Shown in pieces: positions 20,290 to 29,657 of a stretch of DNA of 64,000 bases. Positions within the stretch are counted from its first letter, which is position 1. Each line of letters opens with the position of its first letter. The notes under the pieces are model-generated. The model searched no databases, had not been told where the DNA came from, and saw nothing but the letters and a program-made list of their open reading frames with translations. The stretch spans positions 111,306-175,305 of the forward strand of contig CACOJO010000002.1 in the NCBI GenBank assembly GCA_902627595.1. The letters run 5' to 3'. The translations under genes were made by a program, and so were the position numbers. This stretch comes from an uncultured SAR86 cluster bacterium. Lineage in GTDB: Bacteria > Pseudomonadota > Gammaproteobacteria > Magnimaribacterales > AG-339-G14.

Positions 20290-20327
20290 TTTTAAAGTAA
20301 TATTAACATCTATCTCATTTCTCATAG

Positions 20328-20768
20328 ATGTCTGAAAATATAATTAAGATTTTTACAGATGGAGCTTGTAAAGGCAATCCCGGAAAAGGTGGTTGGGGCG
20401 CTCTTATCATTGAAAATGGAGAAGAAAAAGAAATTTACGGCGGTAGCTTCAACACAACAAATAATAAGATGGAACTCACAGCAACCATTGAGGCGTTGAA
20501 GTTCTTTAAAGATTCCAAAATAATCGAACTTCATACTGATTCAAAATATGTCAAAGATGGAATTACTGAATGGATTGTCAATTGGAAAAAAAATGGTTGG
20601 AAAAATGCCTCAAAAAAACCGGTAAAAAATTCAGAACTTTGGATGGAGCTTGACCAAATGACAAATCATCATGAAGTGAGTTGGTTTTGGGTAAAAGGTC
20701 ATAGCAATCATAGAGAAAATGATATTGCGGATGCTTTAGCTAATAAAGGAATAAATGAACTATCATGA
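20328..20768 (+). CDS. rnhA: ribonuclease HI
   Basis: Degrades the RNA strand of RNA:DNA hybrids. The four catalytic carboxylates align with E. coli D10/E48/D70/D134 as D11 (FTDGACKGNPG), E49 (NNKMEL), D71 (HTDSKYV) and D135, with H125 in VKGHS. Length 146. It overlaps dnaQ by four bases (ATGA), the usual gammaproteobacterial rnhA-dnaQ pair, although in E. coli the two are divergent. Confidence 0.97.
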   Translation: MSENIIKIFTDGACKGNPGKGGWGALIIENGEEKEIYGGSFNTTNNKMELTATIEALKFFKDSKIIELHTDSKYVKDGITEWIVNWKKNGWKNASKKPVKNSELWMELDQMTNHHEVSWFWVKGHSNHRENDIADALANKGINELS

Positions 20769-21445
20769 GACAAATCGTTTTAGATACAGAAACAACTGGA
20801 TTAGATATTGCTAACGAACACAGAATTATAGAAATTGCTGGAGTTGAATTATTAAATAGAAAATTAACAAAAAAATCTTATCAAATTTATTTAAATCCAG
20901 AGCGAACAGTTGGATCATCTTTTAAGATTCATGGATTATCAGATGATTTTTTGTCTGATAAACCATTCTTCAAAAATGTTTATCAAGATTTTTTGGATTT
21001 CATTAAAGACTCAGAATTATTAATTCACAATGCTGAATTTGATATTGGATTTTTAAATAATGAACTTAAACTTGCAGGCCTTGATATAAAAATTGAAGAC
21101 CGCGTAAGTAAAATTACAGACACCTTATCAATAGCAAGAGAAAAACATCCCGGCCAAAGAAATAGCCTAGAGGTTTTGACAGACAGATATCAAATAACCG
21201 GGTATGACAGAAGTTATCATGGCGCTTTGATTGACTCCAAAATTTTAGCTGATGTATATCTTGCTATGACGGGGGGACAGAGAGACTTAGGATTTGACGA
21301 TAACTCTTCGAAAGAGTCTCAACCTGGATTTTCTAAAGATGTTTCAAATGATTTCAATTTAGTCACAATTAAAACTTTAGAAGACGATGTCATTCAGCAT
21401 GAGAACTACTTAAATTCTATAAAGACAGACCATGGAAATAACTAG
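20765..21445 (+). CDS. dnaQ: DNA polymerase III epsilon subunit (3'-5' proofreading exonuclease)
   Basis: Proofreading exonuclease of the replicative polymerase. DEDDh motifs: ExoI VLDTETTGLD (D7, E9), ExoII HNAEFDIGFL, ExoIII HGALIDSKILADV. The C-terminal segment (about residues 180-226) would contact the alpha subunit and is less conserved. Length 226, within the family range. Start overlaps rnhA; end overlaps gltX by 14 bases. Confidence 0.96.
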   Translation: MRQIVLDTETTGLDIANEHRIIEIAGVELLNRKLTKKSYQIYLNPERTVGSSFKIHGLSDDFLSDKPFFKNVYQDFLDFIKDSELLIHNAEFDIGFLNNELKLAGLDIKIEDRVSKITDTLSIAREKHPGQRNSLEVLTDRYQITGYDRSYHGALIDSKILADVYLAMTGGQRDLGFDDNSSKESQPGFSKDVSNDFNLVTIKTLEDDVIQHENYLNSIKTDHGNN

Positions 21446-22793
21446 ATTTGCACCTAGCCCGACAGGACATTTGCACATAGGTGGGGCTAGAACTGCATTG
21501 TTTTCTTTTTTGTTTGCCAAAGCAAATCAAGGAAAGTTTCTTTTAAGATTTGAAGATACAGACCAAGAGCGTTCCAAAGATGAATATGTTGATTCTATTT
21601 TAAAGTCCCTTGAATGGATGAAAATCAAACTTGATGATGATCCTGTATATCAATCAAAAAATATTGCGAAACACAAAGAACTTGCAATTGAGCTTTATAA
21701 AAAAGGCCTTGCATATGCTTGTGATTGTAGCGAAGAGGTTCTTACTAAAATGAGAGAAGAACAAATAGCTAAAAAACAAAAACCTAAGTACAACGGATTG
21801 AATAGAGATAGAAATATAGAATTTACGGATGGTATGGTTTTAAGATTTAAATTCCCTATAGCTGGAGAGTCAAATTTTAAAGACTTAATCTTGGGAGATA
21901 TCGCTATAAATAATAAAGAATTTGATGATTTTATAATTCTCAGAAGCGATGGCACCCCAACTTATAATTTTTCAGCCGCTGTTGATGATATGGATATGAA
22001 TATTACAACGGTAATCAGAGGAGATGATCATATTACTAATACACTTAAACAGATTAATGTTTTAGCTGCATTGAACGCAAAAATTCCTAGTTATGCTCAC
22101 CTCCCAATGGTTTTAGCTGAATCAGGTAAAAGACTTTCTAAAAGGGATGGGGCAGATGATATTTTGGATTATAAAAAGAATGGGTATTTAAGTGATGCGT
22201 TAGTAAATTACTTAGTCCGTTTGGGATGGTCATATGGAGAAGAAGAAATTTTCTCCTTAAAAAAACTTCAAGAAATTTTTAATTTGAATGATGTTAATTC
22301 TTCTCCATCAAAATATTCTCAAGATTTATTAGATTGGTATAACAATAAATATTTAAATTTTTTAACCTCCAAAGAGTTAATTGCAAAAGTTAAAGAAAAT
22401 TCGGGAGTTGATTTTAATCAAATAGATAATGGAGAATTAGCAATCTCTTTATTAGCAAAGGGAGCAAATTCCCTAAATCAGATTGCTGAAGAATCAATCT
22501 ATTTTTTTCAGGAACCTCATATTAAGTTCGATTCACTCAATATCGATGCCAATAAAAAAATATTATTTTCTGAATTTAGTAAACGATTAAGAGAAATTGA
22601 TTTTGAAAAAAATGAGATAGAAAGATATATCAAAGAGTTTTTGCACGCCAATGATTTAAAGTTCCCTGAATTAGGAAAGCCTTTAAGAATAATCTTAACC
22701 GGTAAAGAAAATGCTCCATCTATTTCAGAACTATTATTTATATTGGGCAAAGAAACTTCTTTAAAAAGGATAGAATACACCTTAAATGATTGA
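21432..22793 (+). CDS. gltX: glutamyl-tRNA synthetase
   Basis: Class I aminoacyl-tRNA synthetase charging tRNA-Glu. The HIGH motif is in [18 protein letters not shown] near the start, and the KMSKS-type motif is KRLSKRDG near residue 235. The anticodon-binding helical domain completes 453 residues, slightly shorter than the 471 of E. coli. It begins inside dnaQ and ends eight bases into the next small gene, a tightly packed arrangement. Confidence 0.96.
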   Translation: MEITRFAPSPTGHLHIGGARTALFSFLFAKANQGKFLLRFEDTDQERSKDEYVDSILKSLEWMKIKLDDDPVYQSKNIAKHKELAIELYKKGLAYACDCSEEVLTKMREEQIAKKQKPKYNGLNRDRNIEFTDGMVLRFKFPIAGESNFKDLILGDIAINNKEFDDFIILRSDGTPTYNFSAAVDDMDMNITTVIRGDDHITNTLKQINVLAALNAKIPSYAHLPMVLAESGKRLSKRDGADDILDYKKNGYLSDALVNYLVRLGWSYGEEEIFSLKKLQEIFNLNDVNSSPSKYSQDLLDWYNNKYLNFLTSKELIAKVKENSGVDFNQIDNGELAISLLAKGANSLNQIAEESIYFFQEPHIKFDSLNIDANKKILFSEFSKRLREIDFEKNEIERYIKEFLHANDLKFPELGKPLRIILTGKENAPSISELLFILGKETSLKRIEYTLND

Positions 22794-22968
22794 TCAAAAA
22801 TTACTCGAAATCTTGGTGTGTCCTAAAACACGCTCATCTCTCATACAACAAGGAGATGAATTGATAAGTAAAAAGGGTAAATTGGCATACCCAATTAGAG
22901 ATGGCATTCCCATTATGCTTATAAATGAAGCTCGTAAATTATCAGAAGAAGAGCTCGAAAAACTTTAA
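22786..22968 (+). CDS. Trm112/UPF0434 family small protein
   Basis: 60 residues of the YcaR/Trm112-like zinc-finger family: [17 protein letters not shown], then [19 protein letters not shown]. The second cysteine of the first CPxC pair is replaced (CPKT), a variant I recall in other proteobacterial members, so metal binding may be lost. Bacterial function is unresolved; eukaryotic Trm112 activates methyltransferases. The start overlaps gltX by eight bases. Confidence 0.88.
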   Translation: MIDQKLLEILVCPKTRSSLIQQGDELISKKGKLAYPIRDGIPIMLINEARKLSEEELEKL

Positions 22969-24254
22969 TTATCTGAGGCTAAATCTCTTTTTAGTTCGGT
23001 TGAAGCTAAATTAGCATGATTAAAAATATTTCTAGCCATTGAAGAATCCTGTTCTTGAGAGAGTGCAGCATATATTTCCTTTCTAGCATCATGCAGATTC
23101 TCATTTCTTTTATCAGCATAATAAGCAACTTCAATTAGATGAGCTGCTAATTTATATTTTTTATTTTTTAAATTATTTAAAGCTTTATTAATGATTGCAT
23201 CTATACCACCGCTGAGTTCAACCCATTCTTTTGCTTCATTTTCTCTGGTATCTGGTAATAATCTATCGTATTCACCATCCCACCAACCCCCATAACGTCT
23301 CCAGATCATTCTTATTAAAAACTTAGGATCGTCATAAACAGGTCTTAACCAAGGTTTATTTTTTATTACAGAAGAAATTTTTACCTGATGAAAAACCTCA
23401 TTTAGAGATTTTCCTTGGTTCATCAATTTAAGAGTTTGATCTTCAATATCTTTTAAAAAATCTGCTGTAGTTGATAAAGCTTCCTGAATTCTATCTTTTC
23501 CATATATTGGTAGTCCGTGCCCAGGTATCATAATTTCTGCATCCTTTTTCATCATCAAGTTCAAAGCATCTGACCAATCACTTATGTATCTCTGAACTTT
23601 TTGTGGATTGCCGCCATTTGGCACTGCCCAAATGAATAAATCTCCAGGAGCTAAAATTTTTCTTTCAGGAATGTAAACCCAAGTATGGTCATCTGTTTCA
23701 CCACGACCATGAAAAAGTTCGAAAGTACATTCTCCAACTTCAAAAGTATATTCATCTTCAAAGGTTATATCTGGGTAACGATATTCTTCTGGCCATTTAA
23801 AATGAGGAACATTGATTGCAAATTGTCTTTTATTGATTGCGGTGTTCCATCCAAGCGTTTTTTTGTATCTATCAAAATGATCGGGTAATAATTTATGGCT
23901 GTAAACAATTGGTCTTTTTTGATTAGATTTATCTGCATCTTCATCAAATTTTTTTGTAGCAAATATATGATCTACATGATGGTGAGTAAAAACAGCTGCT
24001 TTTACAGCACTTTTCGGTCTCCATTTTTTTATTTCAGCGTATGCAGAATCTATATCTAAATGACTGCCAGCATCTATCATTACTAATCCGTCGTTTGTAT
24101 CAACAACATAAAACCCTCCAATTCCTTTGAGTCCTAATAAATTCTCGGCAAGTTCGGTAGAACCTTCATAAAAGGTATGTACTGGATGATGTTCAAATTT
24201 AGTATCTAATTCTCCTTGCCATGCAAGCTCTGATAATTCTTTTAAGTTATTCAT
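22965..24254 (-). CDS. metallo-beta-lactamase-fold hydrolase, alkyl sulfatase-like
   Basis: 429 residues from ATG 24254, chosen because GGGGA precedes it at good spacing; an ATG four codons upstream has no such site. The zinc ligands THHHVDH (H91, H93, D95, H96) are followed by [20 protein letters not shown] and IPGHGLPI. After the hydrolase domain, [19 protein letters not shown] and the helical tail resemble the dimerisation domain of SdsA1/BDS1 type III alkylsulfatases. No signal peptide, so cytosolic. It may act on alkyl sulfates or another ester. Stops of this gene and the Trm112-like gene share TTAA. Confidence 0.82.
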   Translation of the reverse strand: MNNLKELSELAWQGELDTKFEHHPVHTFYEGSTELAENLLGLKGIGGFYVVDTNDGLVMIDAGSHLDIDSAYAEIKKWRPKSAVKAAVFTHHHVDHIFATKKFDEDADKSNQKRPIVYSHKLLPDHFDRYKKTLGWNTAINKRQFAINVPHFKWPEEYRYPDITFEDEYTFEVGECTFELFHGRGETDDHTWVYIPERKILAPGDLFIWAVPNGGNPQKVQRYISDWSDALNLMMKKDAEIMIPGHGLPIYGKDRIQEALSTTADFLKDIEDQTLKLMNQGKSLNEVFHQVKISSVIKNKPWLRPVYDDPKFLIRMIWRRYGGWWDGEYDRLLPDTRENEAKEWVELSGGIDAIINKALNNLKNKKYKLAAHLIEVAYYADKRNENLHDARKEIYAALSQEQDSSMARNIFNHANLASTELKRDLASDN

Positions 24255-24324
24255 TATTTTCCCCATTGAATATGTCTACAAGACGAAGTATCTTAATTAT
24301 AGATAATTTTTAGGGAGAGAGAGA

Positions 24325-25461
24325 ATGAGTTATGCCAAACCCTTAGAAGGAGTAAAAATTGTTGAAATTTCTACAATCGTTACAGCCTCATTAGCGACTA
24401 TGATGATGGCCGATCAAGGTGCTGAAGTTATAAAAGTAGAACAGTCGGGCTTAGGAGACCCTATGCGCTACTTGGGTACGCAAAAAGGCGGTGTTTCTGC
24501 CTTATTTGCAAACTGCAATAGAGGCAAAAAATCGATAGATTTAAATTTAAAAGAAAAAGATGATTTAGAAATAGTAAAAAAATTAATTTTCAATGCAGAC
24601 ATTTTAATCAATAACTTTAGGCCTGGAGTCATGGAAAAAATAGGGCTTGGAGAGAGTGATTGTAAAAAAATAAATGATAAGTTGATCTATGCTTCCATAA
24701 ACGGCTTCGGTGATTCGGGTCCGTACTCAACTGCACCTGCATATGATCACGTTGTTCAAGCCATGGCAGGGGCTACAGATATTCAATCTGACCTCAATGA
24801 ACCGGCATACATAAAAACGCTTTTGTGTGACAAGATAACTGCTTACACAATTTGTCAGTCACTATCATCTGCTCTTTTTAAAAGAGAAAGAACCGGCATT
24901 GCTGATCGTCTCAACCTTTCTATGATCGATTCGGCAGTTTTTTTTCTTTGGCCAGACGGCATGATGAATCACACCTTGTTGGATGATGATGTAGTAACGT
25001 TACCCCCTTTAACAAAGTCTTACAGCCTTTATAAATGCAAAGATGGTTTTCTTTCCATTGCAGCTTTATCGGATGCTCAATGGTTTGGAATTTTTAGAGC
25101 TCTAGGTTTACCAGAGTATATTGAAGATGAAAGATTTAATAATGCCTTTGCAAGAAGTGAAAATATGGTTGAGTTAGTAAAATCTTTAACAATTTTTGAA
25201 TCCTTAACAGTAGATGATGCTCTTCAAAAATTACAGAATGAAGACGTACCTTGCTCTAAAACAATTTCCTTAGATGAATTGATGACTCATCCTCAAATTG
25301 AGGCAAACAATCTTTTTCAGCTTATAAATAGTGTTTCGCAAGGCAAGGTTCGAGCTTTAAGGTATCCTACCAAGTTTGATGGCAATGAAATGTTCAATGG
25401 AAAACCTGCTCCAGCTTTGGGCGAACACAAAAAAGAAATCATAGAATCTATAAGCAATTGA
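24325..25461 (+). CDS. CaiB/BaiF family (type III) CoA transferase
   Basis: Moves CoA between acyl groups. It has a strong ribosome site GGGAGAGAG and 378 residues. Family features: LEGVKIVEIS near the N-terminus, MMADQGAEVIKVEQ, NRGKKSIDLNLK, LINNFRPGVMEKIGLG and the nucleophile Asp expected in the QAMAGATDI region. It starts a run in the same direction with a GPH symporter and an oxidoreductase fusion (overlaps of 4 and 8 bases), so it is probably a substrate-activation step in that catabolic operon. Confidence 0.9.
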   Translation: MSYAKPLEGVKIVEISTIVTASLATMMMADQGAEVIKVEQSGLGDPMRYLGTQKGGVSALFANCNRGKKSIDLNLKEKDDLEIVKKLIFNADILINNFRPGVMEKIGLGESDCKKINDKLIYASINGFGDSGPYSTAPAYDHVVQAMAGATDIQSDLNEPAYIKTLLCDKITAYTICQSLSSALFKRERTGIADRLNLSMIDSAVFFLWPDGMMNHTLLDDDVVTLPPLTKSYSLYKCKDGFLSIAALSDAQWFGIFRALGLPEYIEDERFNNAFARSENMVELVKSLTIFESLTVDDALQKLQNEDVPCSKTISLDELMTHPQIEANNLFQLINSVSQGKVRALRYPTKFDGNEMFNGKPAPALGEHKKEIIESISN

Positions 25462-26798
25462 GCTCATTATCCAATAGTCAAAGAATCGGCTATGGAGTCG
25501 GCGATATTGCTATTTGCTTTTATTGGTCAGGAGTTGGTCTTTATCTCTTATATTTCTACACAGATATTGTGGGCATCAGTCCATATTTAGCTGGTTGGAT
25601 TTATGCTCTTGGAATTGCCTGGGATGCAGTTACTGATCCATTCATGGGCTATTTAGCAGAAAGAACATCTTCCAAGAGAGGTAAATATCGACCGTATATT
25701 TTTTTTGGGACGATTCCTTTAGGTTTATCTTTCGTTTTATTGTTTTGGGTGCCTCCTTTTACAGGACTATCCCTGTTTTTATGTTTATTACTTGTTAACG
25801 TTTTTCATCGAACATGCTTTACGATTGTCAGCGTTCCTTATTCTTCTTTAACTCCACGAATAACTTCTGATAGCGAAGAAAGAACAAAGTTGACTACAGC
25901 AAGAATGATCGGAGCATCATTTGGAACGTTGTTAATGTCATCTTTAGGTTTTCCAATAATTAATTACTTTGGTCAAAATGACGAATCCCTTGGGATAATT
26001 TATCTATCATGCTTTGCTGCTTTTTTTGCCATCATTATTCTCTACATTACATATGCATCTGTTAATGAATCTTCGACAGATGAAGTTAAGGAAACTTATC
26101 CTTCGATATCAAAACTAGTTTTATCTATTTTAAAAAATTACCCCTTTTGGATTGTCTTTTCTTCAATCCTAATTTTGGGCTCTACTACGATAATGTTTAA
26201 TAAAAATTTAATTTATTACATCAAATATGCTTTGGACTTGCATAACTATCAAGGATTGGTCTTAGGTCTAAGTGGGCTAAGTAGTTTTGCATCAATACCT
26301 TTTTGGTCTTACATATCATTAAAAATAGGCAAAAGAAACACATGGCAAATCTCCATGTCCTTACTTCTTCTTGCATTTGCATTATTTTATTATTATCAAA
26401 TCAATTCACTACAAGAATTGATTTTCATAGTTTGCTTGATTGGCATTGCTTCAGGAGCAGGAGGTGTATTATTTTGGTCAATGTTGCCTGATACCATTGA
26501 ATATGGCGAGTGGAAATCAGGAATCAGGAGCGAATCCTCTTTGTATGGGTTTATGACATTTGCTCAAAAATCATCCATTGCAGTTGCTGCTTTAATACTC
26601 GGAGTTTTGTTAACCTCAATAAACTTTTCACCAAATGAAGTGCAAACTCCTGAAACACTCAGTGGTTTGAAAAATATTATGTCTTTAATACCTGCTTCGG
26701 GTATCGCTATTTCCATCTTCTTAATGTATTTTTATCCAATTAATTCTGCATATCATAAAGAATTACTTATTAATATTGAGGCAAGAAAAAATGGTTAA
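25458..26798 (+). CDS. GPH-family sugar:cation symporter (MFS)
   Basis: Twelve-helix secondary transporter of the glycoside-pentoside-hexuronide group, 446 residues from a TTG start inside the CoA-transferase stop (TTGA). The family motif DAVTDPFMGYLAERTSSKRGKY appears near residues 55-77, and a second signature LPDTIEYGEWKSGIRSES lies in the C-terminal half. The neighbouring Gfo/AKR fusion suggests a sugar or polyol-like substrate. Confidence 0.9.
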   Translation: MSSLSNSQRIGYGVGDIAICFYWSGVGLYLLYFYTDIVGISPYLAGWIYALGIAWDAVTDPFMGYLAERTSSKRGKYRPYIFFGTIPLGLSFVLLFWVPPFTGLSLFLCLLLVNVFHRTCFTIVSVPYSSLTPRITSDSEERTKLTTARMIGASFGTLLMSSLGFPIINYFGQNDESLGIIYLSCFAAFFAIIILYITYASVNESSTDEVKETYPSISKLVLSILKNYPFWIVFSSILILGSTTIMFNKNLIYYIKYALDLHNYQGLVLGLSGLSSFASIPFWSYISLKIGKRNTWQISMSLLLLAFALFYYYQINSLQELIFIVCLIGIASGAGGVLFWSMLPDTIEYGEWKSGIRSESSLYGFMTFAQKSSIAVAALILGVLLTSINFSPNEVQTPETLSGLKNIMSLIPASGIAISIFLMYFYPINSAYHKELLINIEARKNG

Positions 26799-28827
26799 GT
26801 GGGGAGTTATCAGTACAGGAACTATTTCTAAGGCTTTCTGCGACTCCATTAGATATTCAAAAGAAGGTGAATTAGTTGCAGTTGCAAGTAGATCATCGAA
26901 AAATCTAAAACATTTTTCTGATAAATACGGAGTTGAAACTTACGATTCTTATGATGCCTTACTAAATGATGCGTCAATAGATGCAATCTATATAGGCACA
27001 CCGCATAACAGTCATTTTGATTTAAGTCTAAAAACACTTAGAAGTGGTAAACACCTTCTTTGCGAAAAACCAATGACAATGAATTCAACTGAAGCAATGA
27101 TCTTAATCAATGAATCGAGGAGGCTTAATTTATTTTTCATGGAAGCTTTTATGTATAGATGTCATCCATTAACTCATAAAATGCTTGAAATAGTTAAACA
27201 AGAATTCTCCAACCAAGAAGTATTGATAGAGTCTTCTTTCGGCTTTACTGCTGATGTTGAAGAAAGTCATCGACTTAAAAATCCAGAATTGGGGGGAGGT
27301 TCAATCTTAGATATAGGTTGTTATCCTCTATCCATGGTTAGGTTGATAGCAGGAGTTTTAGAACCAAATTACCATTCTCAAAATCTGGCAGGTTCTCTAA
27401 ATTCTTTTTCCGATCCATTAACCATATCTGCATCAGGAGAGCTATCTTCAAATAATATCGACTTGAATGCAAAAGCAGACCTTGAGTTTAGTCCACAAAT
27501 TAAAGCCTCAATAAAATCAGCAATCAATGAGGAATACGATAATTCTCTAAGAATTTCATTTGGTGATAAACAAATCTTTGTTAAAGAACCATGGCATTGT
27601 GGTCAATTTCAAGGACAAAAAGCAGAAATTAAAATTTTAGAAAATAACCAGGAGAAGGTCATCGAAGTCAGAGACGAAGTTGGTTTGTTTACCCGAGAAA
27701 TTGACGAAGCAAGCATATGTATTAAAGCAGGAAAAATTGAATCTTCATTTATGCCTCATGCTGATTCCTTGAGTAATTCGATTTGGCTTGATAAATGGCT
27801 GAACGAAATAAACGTAGTTTATCCTGCTAACTCAATAAATACTTCGTCGCTAAAAAGCTCAGTTTTTTCAAAACCATCAAAAGACTTAAGCTCCATAAAA
27901 ATTCCTGAGTTGGACAAAGAAATTTCCCCAATAGTTTTTGGTTGTGACAACCAAATAAATGAAGTTCACGCATTTGCTATGTTTGATTATTACTACAGCA
28001 AAGGCGGCAAGGTCTTTGATACTGCTTATATTTATAATCATGGATTGAGTGATAAATATTTGGGTGATTGGATAAATTCTAGGAACTTAAAAGATATTGT
28101 TGTTTTGGGTAAAGGAGCACATACTCCAGATTGTTTTCCAGAGAAAATCAGACCTCAAATTGAAGAATCACTCTCTAGAGGTAATATCGATAAATTAGAT
28201 ATATATTGCCTGCATAGAGATAATCTTGATGTTCCTGTTAATGAATTTATCGATGCTCTAAATGAATGTAAGAAAGACGGATTAATAGATGTGTTAGGTG
28301 CATCTAACTGGGAACTAGAGCGTTTTAAGTCGGCAAATGACTATGCGCATGAACAACAAAAAGCTGGCTTCAAAGTCTTAAGTAATAATTTTAGTTTGGC
28401 TAGAATGATTGAACCCGTATGGCCTGGCTGCTTTTCTTGTGACGAGACTTATCTGAAATATCTCAAAGATAACAATATTCATCTTTTTCCTTGGTCTTCG
28501 CAAGCAAGAGGTTTCTTTGTCACTGGAGTTGAATTTGCTGCTAATGAGCACTTTGCTAATCCAACGATCGAAGAAGAAAGAAGAGTTTGGCATGATGAGT
28601 TAAATGTTGCTCGAAGATCAAGAGCTACACAACTAGCTCAGACAAAAGGTTGTAAACCAATCCAAATAGCTCTTGCTTATGTAGTGAGTCTAGAAATATC
28701 TGCTTACCCTTTGGTTGGACCAAGAAATTTTTTTGAGCTGGATAGTTGTATCGATGCAACAAACATTGAGCTATCAACAGAAGAATTGAGATGGCTAGAA
28801 ACGGGTAAAGGCGAAATTAGGATTTAA
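26791..28827 (+). CDS. fusion: Gfo/Idh/MocA oxidoreductase + aldo/keto reductase
   Basis: 678 residues from ATG 26791 (a TTG five codons earlier is less likely). The N-terminal part (about 1-330) is a Gfo/Idh/MocA dehydrogenase with Rossmann GVISTGTIS, YIGTPHNSH, the catalytic CEKPM, and GGGSILDIGCYPL. After a serine-rich linker, about residues 375-678 form an aldo/keto reductase: D410 and Y415 in DTAYIYNHG, lysine in VLGKGAH, histidine in CLHRDN, and a C-terminal cofactor region LVGPRNFFEL. Both halves use NAD(P)(H), so the protein could oxidise and reduce successive carbohydrate intermediates. Overlaps the symporter by eight bases. Confidence 0.9.
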   Translation: MVKWGVISTGTISKAFCDSIRYSKEGELVAVASRSSKNLKHFSDKYGVETYDSYDALLNDASIDAIYIGTPHNSHFDLSLKTLRSGKHLLCEKPMTMNSTEAMILINESRRLNLFFMEAFMYRCHPLTHKMLEIVKQEFSNQEVLIESSFGFTADVEESHRLKNPELGGGSILDIGCYPLSMVRLIAGVLEPNYHSQNLAGSLNSFSDPLTISASGELSSNNIDLNAKADLEFSPQIKASIKSAINEEYDNSLRISFGDKQIFVKEPWHCGQFQGQKAEIKILENNQEKVIEVRDEVGLFTREIDEASICIKAGKIESSFMPHADSLSNSIWLDKWLNEINVVYPANSINTSSLKSSVFSKPSKDLSSIKIPELDKEISPIVFGCDNQINEVHAFAMFDYYYSKGGKVFDTAYIYNHGLSDKYLGDWINSRNLKDIVVLGKGAHTPDCFPEKIRPQIEESLSRGNIDKLDIYCLHRDNLDVPVNEFIDALNECKKDGLIDVLGASNWELERFKSANDYAHEQQKAGFKVLSNNFSLARMIEPVWPGCFSCDETYLKYLKDNNIHLFPWSSQARGFFVTGVEFAANEHFANPTIEEERRVWHDELNVARRSRATQLAQTKGCKPIQIALAYVVSLEISAYPLVGPRNFFELDSCIDATNIELSTEELRWLETGKGEIRI

Positions 28828-29657
28828 ACTGCAGCAAGAGTTATGCGATGCAACAATCTATCATAGCCATCGTAGCCACCAGATGCCTGGTGCATGACAG
28901 TACGATTGTCCCACATGATTAACATATCTTCATTCCATACGTGCTCATATACAAATTTATCCTGAATCATATGTTCATAAAGCTCCCATAAAAGCTGTTG
29001 AGACTCGTCTTCTGAGAAACCTTCTATATTGATGGTATACACAGGGTTGATGAATAAACATTCTTTTTTGGTTTCAGGATGAATTTTTATCATAGGATGA
29101 GAGAAAGTAGCTTTAGCTTCCTTAGATGGAAGGATTTTCATTGAACGTTCTTCTTTTTCAAGAGCATAAAAACCATCATCGGCATAAGGAATTTTTGCAG
29201 AATGAATTACTTTGAGATTCCTTAATTTATCTTTCATCTTATCTGGTAAAGCAGCAAAAGCTCTTTCCGTATTGGCAAACAATGTGTTTCCTCCAACAGG
29301 AGGAATAATTTTTGAATGTAATAACGTTGCCGAAGGGGGTTTTTTCATAAAAGACCAATCTGAATGCCATGTCCCCCCAAAGGGTGTAGCCTTTTCATTA
29401 GCACTTCTCTTTATTTCAGCAATATTAGGGTAATCTGGAAGAGACGAGATAAATGGATCATCTCCAAAATCGCCAAAGCTTAAAGCGAAGTCTTTAAATT
29501 CATCGTGAGATAGAGGTAGCTTAGGAAAAACTATCAATCCATACTCTACCCATTTAGATCTTAAAAAAGATATATTTTCTCGAGTTAAATCGGCTAAAGA
29601 AAAGTCAGAGACTTCTACTCCGATACCGTTTTTAGATAAATTTTCACTTACTCTCAT
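28824..29657 (-). CDS. TauD/TfdA family Fe(II)/2-oxoglutarate dioxygenase
   Basis: 277 residues. The iron ligands are H98 and D100 (TWHSDWSF) and H256 (RTVMHQASGG); the 2-oxoglutarate arginine is R271 near the C-terminus. This family hydroxylates taurine, aryloxyalkanoates, alkyl sulfates and others. With the alkyl-sulfatase-like protein and serine hydrolase nearby, a sulfonate, sulfate ester or ether substrate is possible but unproven. It overlaps the serine hydrolase gene upstream by 14 bases, so the two are co-transcribed. Confidence 0.9.
   Translation of the reverse strand: MRVSENLSKNGIGVEVSDFSLADLTRENISFLRSKWVEYGLIVFPKLPLSHDEFKDFALSFGDFGDDPFISSLPDYPNIAEIKRSANEKATPFGGTWHSDWSFMKKPPSATLLHSKIIPPVGGNTLFANTERAFAALPDKMKDKLRNLKVIHSAKIPYADDGFYALEKEERSMKILPSKEAKATFSHPMIKIHPETKKECLFINPVYTINIEGFSEDESQQLLWELYEHMIQDKFVYEHVWNEDMLIMWDNRTVMHQASGGYDGYDRLLHRITLAAV

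Noticed and set aside
22786..22968. Broken zinc finger in the Trm112-like protein
   Set aside because: CPxT variants are, as far as I recall, common in bacterial UPF0434 members.
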